DNA of 64,000 nt from Viola odorata. Lineage: Eukaryota > Streptophyta > Magnoliopsida > Malpighiales > Violaceae. The stretch lies in assembly GCA_963691705.1 (NCBI GenBank), contig OY829545.1, forward strand, positions 36,381,475 to 36,445,474, given 5' to 3'. Each line of letters begins with the position of its first letter. The first letter of the stretch is position 1. Below the pieces are notes generated by a model. The model saw nothing but the letters and a program-made list of their open reading frames with translations, was not told the DNA's origin and searched no databases. A program made the position numbers and the translations under genes. Positions 10,678 to 21,110 of the stretch are shown piece after piece.

Positions 10678-12247
10678 TCTTTTCCAACCGTGTGTTCATC
10701 ATTTTGGCCGAAAATTTTCTTTTTTTTCACATCCGTTCCTCTTGACGGTTCAAACACCTTTTTCTTGAGTTTCCACGGTTCAAACACATTCATTCTTGTT
10801 TTCTATGGTTTAAACATTGTTTTCTACCATAGGAATCAATCTTACTCCATTTGAAAAAATTGGTGTTCTTGAGAAAATTTTGTCTTTTAGTGTCTTGATC
10901 TTTGCAAAACCGAAATTGCTAAGTTTATTTTGTGTTTATGTGCATCAAAGTGGTGTTTAATTCATCTTTATTAAGTGTATTTGCTGCTGAAGTTATTGGA
11001 GCTTCCTATGGTGGCCTTGAGAGCCATGTGGATTGATTTATTCTCTTGCTAAGTGCCAAATTTCTTGCTCCAACCATAGCCGGCCACATCACCTTGATTG
11101 TGAGCCTAGTGTTTTCCTCATTTGTGAGCCAAGTATTTTCAGCTTGCTCTCCACCCTAGGCCGGCCCTAATTTAGCATCCTTACACTTGTGTGATTGTCA
11201 TACACCTCCACATCACATGCCACTTCACTTGCTTGGTCATCCACATAATTAGTGACACATCATCTTCACTTGCCACATCACATTTTTGGCTCGTAGTGAA
11301 ATTTTCAAAAATACAAACTACTTGTCTTTCACTTCATTTTCTTTTAAAAACAAATACTTGTCATTCAAGTGAGTCTTCTTCACCCTTTGCAATCAAAAAT
11401 AGACTTTAAAAGAAGGGAACTAAAACATTTGATCAAAAATAAAAAAATAAGAGAAAAGAAAAGAAAAAGTGATCAAGTTCCCCCTCTTCTCAAAAAAAAA
11501 AAGAAGAGAGAAGATAAGCAAAGGTGTCACAAGCAAGAAGCTACTTGTATATGCACATTGAAGTGAATTACATTGCTTTTGAAATGTCCTTGTGGAAGAA
11601 CACAAGTTTTGAATTTATTTTGTGCTTTTCCTTTTCGGATTTCCATTCCCAGTATTTTCCTACCATCGATTTTGTTCCTTTTGAGAGGGTAGTTGCCCTC
11701 TAAAAATTCTGAAATTTGGACAGCTTAAACTTCTATATGAGTGGAACATTTCTTCTGTTTAAGACTTCTTATAATTCTGTCGCATTCATATACTTATCTC
11801 CAATTCAATTTCAGTGTGCAGTTTTCACTCGAAATTTCAGTTTTGAGTTGTTCATTTCCATTTCTGAAAATATTTTCGTTCCTTTTCCCTTCTTCTTGAG
11901 TTTTATTTTTGAGCTAGCCTTTTCTTAAGTGTCTTGAGTTTTCTTCCTTGTTAACAACACTAATTCTACTCTAGGTCATTGAAATTCAACGCATCATTCC
12001 CTTGAATTTCTCTTCGGCCTTCTCTACCTTTCTTTCTACACCGGTTTTCCTTGCTTTCCTTGTGCTGTCTTGTGTCTCAGAGTTGGTGCTAAGCTACATT
12101 ACTTGGTTTTGCTTGGAGATACGAGTGGGTGAGTTAGAGAGAGCATTAGAGTGTTGTGTGAAACACGAGAGCCCAAGCACGCGAGGGAGGGACTAACCCT
12201 TTGTTTATATATCAATTGCGTTTGTTTTCCTTTTTGTAGGTAATTTT
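10678..12247 (+). other. Leader of element C
   Basis: It is collinear with the array leader from about 37280 to 38765, including the T-rich start, an A-rich tract near 11440-11520 and the block ACACGAGAG...CGCGAGGGAGGGACTAAC (12164-12197) before TTTTTGTAG. Small ORFs inside it are not in the same frame or length in the homologous leaders. I see no gene. Confidence 0.7.
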
Positions 12248-12410
12248 CTGTCTTCTTATAGTGAGGACGATGGGTCCTCTTGGGAGGAGGACTCTTGTTC
12301 TAGTACGGCCTATTCTATGGCTACTTGTGACCAGGCCTCTTCTTGTTATGAGGTGAACTACTTAGTGGAGCTTGAGACACTGAATGGGGATGATTCTTGT
12401 TCTTATGGGG

Positions 12411-13060
12411 TGAGGCTCCAGCTCGTCCTTATGCCTTGCCCGGACCAGCCTTGGATCTCACGGCGAAAACTAGCACATTAGGACTGTTTTGGTGATCAAG
12501 TCAGCCGGGCTTCCTAGGTTTAAATGAAGGGTTATTTTAGAGTTTTCTCATGTAATAATTCTCAAGCTATAAATAGAAGGAGATAGCCTCTTTTATAGCT
12601 TGCCTTTGATTTTGATGATATTCTCTTTGGCCAATTCTTAGAGTAAACTAGTGTAACTTAGGGTTCACGGTAACCGGTGCCAATAGGGCTGAAAACCATT
12701 GTTTATCTTATATCTCTTCTTGTAATTAAGCTCTTGAGCTTTGTTCTTAAATCAGAAAAGAGAGATCCTTAACTAGTTTGTAGAAATGTTGCTTGTTCTT
12801 ATGAACAAGAGGGTTTTCTAAGTAGTTGAGTTCCTTATTGTCCAATCTGTTCCATCACTACCAAACAACCATCAAGCCGCTGCATATAACTCCTTAAACA
12901 CCAACTTCAGCCATTAAACTCACCAAGGTGTCCCCTCTCCATCTCCATCCGAGGCACCTATATCCATTGTCAAGACCAACCTCTCACAAGAGGACTAGAT
13001 CCGGCTCAAGAACAGCAATTCGGCCTCCTTCTATCCAAAACAGAAGTTGAGCCCTTATCA
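12411..13060 (+). mobile_element. Solo LTR (650 bp) with deleted 5' tip, inside the ORF of element C
   Basis: It starts TGAGGCTCCAGC, lacking about 12 bases relative to the TGATATGAGCTTAAAGGCTC start of sister LTRs, and ends GAGCCCTTATCA. The ORF of C is recognisable on both sides. No perfect 5-bp duplication is visible, fitting loss of the left end. TATAAATA is at 12568-12575, the start block at 12599-12612 and the U5 hairpin at 12980-12993. Its R-U5 half matches the 3' part of the array LTR. Confidence 0.8.
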
Positions 13061-13979
13061 AGTGGACACCCAAGGAGACCGTTCTTGTGCCTCATCTTCT
13101 TCTCCAAGGGAGTATGATCTTCATGAGCCCTCACGGCGAGCCTTTGGTTATGCCTCTAGTGCGGACAGTGGAGATGATTATTATGCACACGAGGACTTCA
13201 TTGATGGGTCATCTAGGCATGGGAACCGTAACCATGACTACTTCACCGAGGCTGCCCCTTCCCCACACCGTGGCACCTCCATCTATGTCCCGGACCATGG
13301 AAGCCATCATCACCCCTTTGTGCCACCAGCTTCTAGGGCACCTCCTCGCCACGCCACACCGTATTCTTATGAGCAGCCTCCCCACCATGTCCGTTGGCCC
13401 CTGCCTTTTCCTAGTTACAGTTCCATTCCTCCTTATCACCGAGAGCAGCACCTAGATCATCATGCGGATGCAGCACCTAGATCATCATCTTCCCACAGCC
13501 ATGGTCATGGCCCCACTTCGGGTGTATTCATTCGGCGGCCTCCTCAATGTCACCATGTCACGCCAGTCTCTAGTGCACATCCTCGCCATGCCACACCTTA
13601 TCAGGATAGGATAGTCCACCATTCTAGTGCCGCACCTTCTTCTCAGTTGGAGTGTGATCATCTAGGGCCCCCTCGGCCATCCTATGGGTATGAGTCTTAT
13701 GCGGATAGTGGAGAGGACTCTTATAGGCGTTATGAGCAGCCAGACTACATTGATTAACCCTCTCAGCATTTCCATGATCATGGCTCTTATGTGGGCTACC
13801 ATGACGTCTACACCGCCGTGGTACCTTCCCCACGCCGTGGCACCTCTATCTACGTCTCGGACTGTAGTCCCCCTCGTCGCCCTTATAGGCCGCCGTCTGT
13901 TTCACCCCACCATGGCCGTAGGTCTTAGCCTCCTCCTAGTTACCTTTTCGTTCCTCCCACACGAACGAGAGACATCTAT

Positions 13980-14021
13980 TGTACCGTTTGTACGGGTAGA
14001 GGTCACTTGAGTGACATATGC
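13980..14021 (+). other. CCHC zinc knuckle in the element C ORF
   Basis: In frame with the surrounding ORF the sequence reads CTVCTGRGHLSDIC, a perfect CX2CX4HX4C knuckle. Such knuckles bind nucleic acid and are typical of retrotransposon Gag. The knuckle lies between the Ser/Pro/His-rich N-terminus and the acidic middle. I find no equivalent at the same place in element A or the array ORF. Confidence 0.75.
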
Positions 14022-15286
14022 CCGAGCAATATAGTGCAAATGATTAGTGTGCCTTCTAGTGTTGATTCGGCCACGCCACCACCGTTTCATGAGGATGTGG
14101 AGCTCCTATCCGTTTCGCATTCTATTGAGGAGCACTTGGCCCCCATTGTGGAGGAACTCCTTGAGGTCTCTCCCGTTGATGATGTTGTGGTTCCATTGGT
14201 CGCGGACATGGATACATTGAGTGTATGCTCACTTGGTGATGATCATGGGGGGGATAGCCACAATGGGCGTGACTTAGAGCTAAGTGGGTTATCTACGGGC
14301 TGCCATGAGAGAGCTCTTCCTTGCCTTACCTTGCAACGCCACTTTGAGCACATGGGCAGCAAGTTCTCCATGACTTGGGCTTCATTTCTGGCTACCTTGG
14401 GAGCGGTTAAATGGCATGGATCCTTGCGCCCCCTTGCCTACATTTGAGCCTTTTACTCTTTCCGTAGTTGAGCCCAACGAGGACCCACCATTTGTGGCCC
14501 TTAGTGCATTAGGGACTCCGGGTATTATTGAGGAGTGTGGGACTCTTCTTAGTGTTGTTTCGGCCGGTGCTCCACCGCTTATTGAGGATGAGCTTAGTGT
14601 AGATTTGGCCTTAGTGGTTTCGAGTGCTACTTTGGGTGAGTTGACTCTATTGGACGAGGAGTTACTTGAACTCCTTTCGGATGGTGTGGATATAGAGTGT
14701 GGGATTCTTCCTAGTGTGGTTTCGGCCAGTGCTCCGCCACTCTTTGAGGAGGAGTTGACTCCACTGGTTGAGGGATTACTTGAGCCCTTTTCGGACAGTA
14801 TTGATATGGATTTGGTTACTTCGGGGGTTGAACTTATTGGACTTTCAAATTTGGTGGTTTCGAGTGATCCTTTGGATGGTTTGGAGTTTGGGAGCAATAG
14901 GAATATAGAGTCGGCTTGTGAGTTCTCTTCGGGCAGCCGCAAGAAGGCCATACTTGGTCTAGCACGGCAGCGCGCCTTTCGGTCCTTTGGTAGTGAGTTT
15001 TCCATCATGCCGAGTGTGCCTACACATGACTTGGTGGATCCCTTCCTCCGTGGTTTTGAGTATGTTGACCGCGCGCCCTTCATTCTGATCTTGGAGCATT
15101 CCCTTGGTCTCTCGATCTCACTTGGATCCCGTGTCCCTTCCACCGCCGCTTTGGTTATCCGTAGTTCCCATGCCTACTCGTCTACTAGTTTAGGCCCGCA
15201 CCTAGACCGCGTCATGCCCATTCCTCGCCTTGGACGAGTCTTGAACATTTTGAGGGATGAGTTACCATCGGTTTTCACTAGCACGG

Positions 15287-16380
15287 TGATACGATCCTAG
15301 TTGCTTAAGATGCGTAGCACGTAATTCTGATCGTTGTTCAAAGATGGATTTCAATGCGGAAGAAGATAACTCACTTAGACAACGTAAGCCTATTGAACGC
15401 TAAGCAACATCCAACCTAAGTCCGAACAAGAGAGGATCCTTGTCGAATCACTACGCCTATATCCCTTGTGGATATCAACCTAGGGCAGACAACAAGTAGG
15501 ATGCAATTTCGGGTTTTACTTGTTTGACGACTCGAGTATTGCGGACTTGAGAAGGAACAAGGTTCAATTGATGAACAATGGGCAGAGATTTGAAGAGAGA
15601 AGTCTCAATTTTATCAAAATAACAGCCACCTTCAAAAGGAGGCAAAACCACGTCTTTATACAAGAAACCCTAATCGGATTGCAAGTAGGAGTTCTAAATA
15701 AGGTAATTGACTTAATTAACTAATTTAAATAAACTGATTAACTAATTAATTAAATAAATGGAAACAAAGGTTGCTACCATTATTTAACTAATTAATTAAG
15801 GAAACTAATTAACTAATTAATTAAATAAATGGAAACAGAAGTTGCTGCCATTATTTAACTAATTAATTAAGGAAACTAATTAGCTAATTAACTAATCAAC
15901 TAATTAAAGTAAATATAAATATAATTAAATACATTCCAGCAGCTCATGTCGAGTTCTCCATCATCGGGCCAAGGTTAGGGCCGAAACTTCAAGTTGTATG
16001 TTGTCTCGCGGACAGACTGCGCACCATAATGTAGACTTCCATAACTTTTAAACCACTAGGACAAATTATCTGAATCTTGTCGCAAATGAAATCTAACATC
16101 CTGAAGTTTCCAACGAGTGGTCGATCGCACGATTTAGACCTGTACTACGTTCCGACGAAGTTGCCTATTGTGTCTGCGCCTAGAACTGCTGTGTGCGAGA
16201 TTGTCATCTCAAATCTCCTTGAGATCTACTTGTCCGAATGCTCTGACACTTGGACACAATAAACATAACACAGAGAGGTTTCCATCAAGTCTGTCGGACC
16301 TCTGATCGGACTCCATTTGCTCCATCATGTCTTGACGCTTTTGTCCATGTAGTCGCGTGATACATCTTGGGATCGTATCA
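15287..16380 (-). repeat. 3' LTR of element D, 1094 bp
   Basis: It lies between the left TSD and the inverted PPT (TTCCCTCCCTCTTCG). It contains AT-rich TTAATTA repeats at about 15715-15910. Relative to the related LTRs at 7754 and 18991 these include a roughly 71-bp tandem duplication (GAAACA at 15761 and 15832). Confidence 0.85.
15761..15902. repeat. 71-bp tandem duplication in the LTR of D
   Basis: Two copies begin GAAACAAAGGTTGC and GAAACAGAAGTTGC, each followed by CATTATTTAACTAATTAATT. The sister LTRs carry one copy. No coding content is seen. Confidence 0.7.
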
Positions 16381-16415
16381 TTCCCTCCCTCTTCGGAAAG
16401 ATTCGTCCTCGAATC
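16381..16415 (-). promoter_or_regulatory. PPT and pre-PPT hairpin of element D
   Basis: On the minus strand GATTCGAGGACGAATC (16400-16415) precedes the purine tract CGAAGAGGGAGGGAA next to the LTR. A second PPT/LTR-start copy, TGATGCGAAT, sits 180 bp further into the element, with its edge at 16560. Confidence 0.8.
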
Positions 16416-18635
16416 TTGCTCAGCATAATCTGTCCAGGAAAGCTTCCCCATTATATGCTCAAAGCATACTCGCCATCTCTCGTGCTTCCTTAGTCGCCAT
16501 CTCTTGCGCTTCGAGGGTAAGACGCATGATGTGCTAAGGTATGTGTGAGGATTCGCATCATTCCCTCTCCCTTCGAAAAGATTCAACCTCGAATCTGTAC
16601 CTAGACCTGCACCACAATACCTTAAGTTAGTAATATCAAAGTAAGCACAAATCGAACCATACCAACCTTGTAAATTCAACTTGGCAGCAATGCCTTTGAA
16701 CACGTCAAAGCGTCGAGTAAGATGATTGCTCCAAGCGGCTACTCTTGCTTGAACTTGGTTTAGGGACCGTCTCTGGCGTAAGCGCTGCCAAACCCAAGCT
16801 CTTATCTTGAAGGATCCACTCATCCTTCCATGGTTTCCCCAAGTTATCATCTTGACACCCAAGCGCGCACCATAGCGATTGGCTTATCCATGGGATATCC
16901 GCATTACTTCGATCTCTTTGCAGCCACTTATACTAAATAATACACTCAAAGGCAGCAACATTAAACTGAATAATATTATATGAATGAAACCATATATGAG
17001 TTTAAGCAATAATCCCAAAACAGTAGCATGTACCGAAAGGAAGTAAGTAAATAAAATAAAATGAAAGCATTGCTTCCATGTAAACTCATACTTAAAAACC
17101 GAAACATGCCATGAGGACTCAAGTGCCCATGGATCCACATTGCTTGAAACTCTGAATTGTGGTTGACAAGATGTCCCAATTAACATCTTCGTGCTCAGCC
17201 TCCTCCACAATTCTATCCATGAGTCGCTAAGTGACTCCTCCCTGTGATTACTAACAATACTCCAAGGAACAACATGTGAAAGCATAACATCCTTAAAGAA
17301 TATGTTAGTAATAGTTGCGCTATATTGATGTATCAAACCAGCATCATATGACCAATACACAGTCAAATCGTGTAACGACCTACACAACCAAATTAAGCGC
17401 TCATGCTTGCTATGGTATCCCTTATGCATACAAAACATAGATTTTGTGTCAAATAAGTAACTTTTATAGACTTCACAAAAATCAGAATCATTAGCATAAA
17501 GATTAACCCTAGGTGTAACCTCAAGCGAGTTTTGACTATGTGAATTTTTATCAATACTACCAATAAGACTCAAAGGAACATCATGTGAAGACATATCATT
17601 CAGATAAATTAAACCAGGAATATTAATTAAATCACAGCAGCTCATCAAACAATCATCAAACACATCATGTTCATCAAAATTCCGCAAAAGATCATGCGAT
17701 CGATATAAGCGATTACGTCGGAAAAGAACTCCTCCAAGTCCTATCGTTTTAAACACAAAATTTTCATGAAATTCACACTTTGCATAATAGTTATTCAATG
17801 TAAAAACATGTGAAAGTCCAATTAAATTTTTGTTGGAGAAAACACACTCCATGTTTCTCGGCCTAGTCAACATACCAAACTGTTTTCACTTTCGTGAGTA
17901 ATTTTCAAAGGTATATGACTTGACCTTCGGTGCTTGCATATAATCATCATCATTTAAATTAATTTTAGAACCAGAAGCATAAAAATTAATGATGCTTATA
18001 TACTCACACAAATCGCTCCTTAGGGAAGAGAGCCATACCATACCCTTTCGGTTAGGGTTTGCCGAAATAGGCACCATGGATGCACAAGGCTCTTTCCCTC
18101 CTCTCGGTGGTAAGGTAAGAGGCTTCTCTTCTTCCAACAATCTTCTCTTGTTCTGCACGCTAGGAGAAATAATAATAGAAAGGAAAACAATCGGACTAGG
18201 GTTAGGAAAATCTAAGCGCAATGGCCAAAAATTCAGTTTTTGGTGGCTTGCGCCAAAACAGATTTTTTGCACATGTATTGCATCCCTCACTTTTTCTCTC
18301 TTGGCATAAACACACATCTCTCCTTTTTTAATGATGCCACTCTCTGCATGCTCTTTATTTTCATGCAAGTGTTTTAAACTCTCATCTCTTTTCCCATGCT
18401 CGCTATTTTCATGGGGGCAGTTTTTTATTTCATCTCTTTTCCCATGCTCACTCTTTTCATGGGGGCTATTTTCTTCATTATTTCTCTCTTTATTTTCACT
18501 CAACTCTCTCCTTTTTCTCTCAATATCCCTTATGATTTCAGACTCGGCATAAGCTTTCACAACTCGCTTTTGCTCCTCATCTTTCGCCTTTGACTTAGTA
18601 GGCCTGATACTAGGATAAAGAGACCTCTTCTTCCT
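16381..18635 (-). pseudogene. X region of element D: conserved unknown C-terminal part of the polyprotein
   Basis: One minus-strand frame, the same as gag, runs from the linker to the LTR with only a few stops (TGA 17886-17888, TAA 16884-16886). A Lys/Glu/His linker with 'HEKSEHGKRDE' repeats comes first. Blocks shared with element E then follow: 'FGAS...NFWPLR', 'GGKEPCASM...NPNRKG', 'KSYTFENYSRK', 'TRP', and 'FTWKQC...LPLSVLFSISGCK'. Near 16640-16720 'IAAKLNLQGWYGSICAYFD' is shared with fragment G. It stands where RT, RNase H and integrase would be, yet I see no YxDD, RNase H or D,D-35-E motif. A hydrophobic stretch before 'FSISG' leaves an env-like origin open. Function unknown. Confidence 0.7.
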
Positions 18636-18990
18636 TTACTTCTCTATACTGATCGCCTTTTGTAACATATCCTCTAAGTAGAAGAACTCAGTGTAATACA
18701 GTGGATCTGTTATCTCTCGGTTGAGGCCTTCGAAGAAGCTTGCCATCATCTCCCTTTCGGTCTCCTTGACTTGTGCTCTCTCCAAAGCAATCTCCATCTC
18801 ATTAAAGTACTCTTCAACACTCTTTTTTCCTTGTGTCAAGGTCTGCAACTTTCGGAGAAGCTCATGGCTGAAGTTAGTGGGAACAAAACGATCCCTCATG
18901 ACCCTCTTTATCACTTCCCAATTCTAAATTGAAAGGCTCCCCATGGCAGCTCGTTTAAGGTTGATCTGATCCGACCAATTAACCGCATAC

Positions 18991-20113
18991 TGATACGATC
19001 CTAGCCCCATGGCTAACCCCAGAGAGGTTAATGAAACCCCTAGACATGAAGACAAGGTAGGAGACGCTGTTTGATCAAGCTTTCAGGCATAGGATGACAT
19101 GGAAGGTGGCATGGAGGCACCTAGCACAAGGTTTGACATCCATCCGAGTCAACCCTTAGAAGAACGTCTTCAATAAAAGATCCAGCATATATAAAAGACC
19201 TATTGGAGTCTTAGGAAGGTTGTGTCCAAGTTTCAGAGCATTCGGACAAGTAAATCTCAAGGTGGATCATGGTGGCATTCTAGCTGTCAAGGAGAAGACG
19301 CCCAGGCACGACCAGCGACTTCGATTGAATCTAGACGGCGCTGTATATGTCGGAATCGTGCGATTGACTACTCGTTGGAAACTTCAGGATGTTAGCTTTC
19401 ATTCGGGATAAGATTCAGCTCATTTTGCCCAGTGGTTTGAATGTTATGGACGTAAACATTATGGTGCGCAGTCTGTGCGCGAGACAACATACAACTTGAA
19501 GTTTCGGCCCAAACCTTGGCCCGATGATGGAGAACTAGACATGAGCTGCTGGAATGTATTTAAATATATTTATATTTACTTTAATTAGTTTTCTTAATTA
19601 ATTAGTTAAATAATGGCAACAACCTTTGTTTCCATTCAATTAATTAGTTAATCAGTTTATTTAAATTAGTTAATTAAGTCAATTACCTTATTTAGAACTC
19701 CTACTTCTATTACTATTAGGGTTTCCTTGTAACCTTATATAAGGAGCCGCTTGGCCTCCTTAGAAACTTGGCTGTTATTTGATAAAATTGAGACTTCTCT
19801 CTTCAATCTCTGCCCCTTGTTCAAGTGCTGAACACTTGTTCTTCTTGAGTCCGCAATACTTAAGTCGTATACAAGTAAATTCTGAAATTGTATTATTGTT
19901 TCGTTTGTCTTAGTGTGATTCTCACAATCGTTGGGAGTAGTCCTAAGAATCTGATACAAGATCCTTGACGTGAAATCGACTAGAACTCTTAGCATTCAGT
20001 TGGCGAGGTAGTCTACGTTCGCACGAGTCAAGTTATTCATTCCGCATTGAAATCCTTCTTTGAACAACGATCAGATTTGGTACTACGCATCCTAAGCGAC
20101 TAGGATCGTATCA
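18991..20113 (+). repeat. 5' LTR of element E, 1123 bp
   Basis: Its ends are a perfect 14-bp inverted repeat, TGATACGATCCTAG and CTAGGATCGTATCA. The AT-rich middle (19560-19690) is the inverse of that in the solo LTR at 7754-8870. It is followed two bases later by the PBS, which fixes the orientation. Confidence 0.85.
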
Positions 20114-20115
20114 GT

Positions 20116-20127
20116 TGGTAGCGGAGC
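20116..20127 (+). promoter_or_regulatory. Primer-binding site of element E
   Basis: TGGTAGCGGAGC lies two bases after the LTR end. TGGT pairs with the ACCA end of a tRNA. The sequence is not the common plant TGGTATCAGAGC type, but the same 12-mer is used by D, F and all array units. Confidence 0.8.
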
Positions 20128-21110
20128 TTAAGGCGTTCAAAGATTGGTAAGTAATCTAAATTGTTTCAAGTTTTCATTGCTGAAATCGGTATTTCTTTCT
20201 ACTCCATTCAAAACCAATTTCTTTGTTGTGCTTGGTTCGTTATATGTGCAAATTTCTGGTAGTGTCGAAATTAAATTTTAATACATAGTTATTGAAGTCT
20301 GATTTTGGTGAGAAAGGTCTTGTTGGAAATCTGCACCTGTTAGGTTTCTAAATCAAAAAGAATCAAGTGATTCGGACACCGGAGTCAAAACTATAGTCGA
20401 TTTACTAAATTGTGTTTTCTGCCAAATCCTGCACAATTTTCAGTGTCGAAATTGAATTTATATATATAGGTACTGAAGTCCGTTTTGAGTGAAAAAGGAC
20501 CCGTTGGAAAGGTGTGTTTGTTGGGCTTCCGAATCAAAAAGAATCAGTCGATTCGGAGTTCAGAGTAAAAAGTTCTGATTAAAACACTAAATTGTGTTTT
20601 GCTGTCAAAAAAAAAAGGGAAAAGAAAAGAAAATTCCAAAAGAAAAGAGAGGAATTCAATTCTGCAAATATAAAAATATATAGAAGTATTTGCGCCACAA
20701 AAGTACAATTTTTCAGTTTGAAGCGAATTAAGTTGAAGGACAATTGTGTTTTGAAATCAGAATTGGAAATTGCTTTTATTTGAGTCCTTTCAAGTCAAAT
20801 TGAGCTCTTCTTTGATTCCTTGATATTGCCTTCTATTCCACTTGTTATTTGTTTAATTAGTTGTTTTTGCAATTAATCAAATACCAAGTATCACCATTTG
20901 TTTTGAAGCTGGTTTTCTTTGAGAGTTTTCTTGACAGCCTTTCTTGACCTCTTGAGTCTCATTAACACTTGAACAATTGCAGGCAATTGAGTGATTTATT
21001 GGTGAGATTATTAGAGTGTTTAAACACGAGAGTAAACACGTGAGGGAGTGCTAGGATTAGTGCAATTTTACGCTTTCAATTCGTGTTGTGAATTTAAGGA
21101 AAAGGATCAG
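20128..21110 (+). other. Leader of element E
   Basis: It includes two related segments of about 190 bp (about 20240-20410 and 20440-20600) around GTGTCGAAATT and AATCAAAAAGAATCA. The ACACGAGAG / ACACGTGAGGGAG block is at 21023-21050. It ends at the gag-like ATG at 21111. The leader of D (23908-24872, minus strand) is homologous. No gene is seen. Confidence 0.65.

Noticed and set aside
15700..15910. AT-rich TTAATTAA stretch as a separate MITE insertion
   Set aside because: It is present at the same place in all D/E/G-type LTRs, without its own target duplication, so it is part of the LTR.
20592..20783. Small Lys-rich ORF in the leader of E
   Set aside because: It is low complexity, and the homologous leader of D does not keep the frame as far as I can see.
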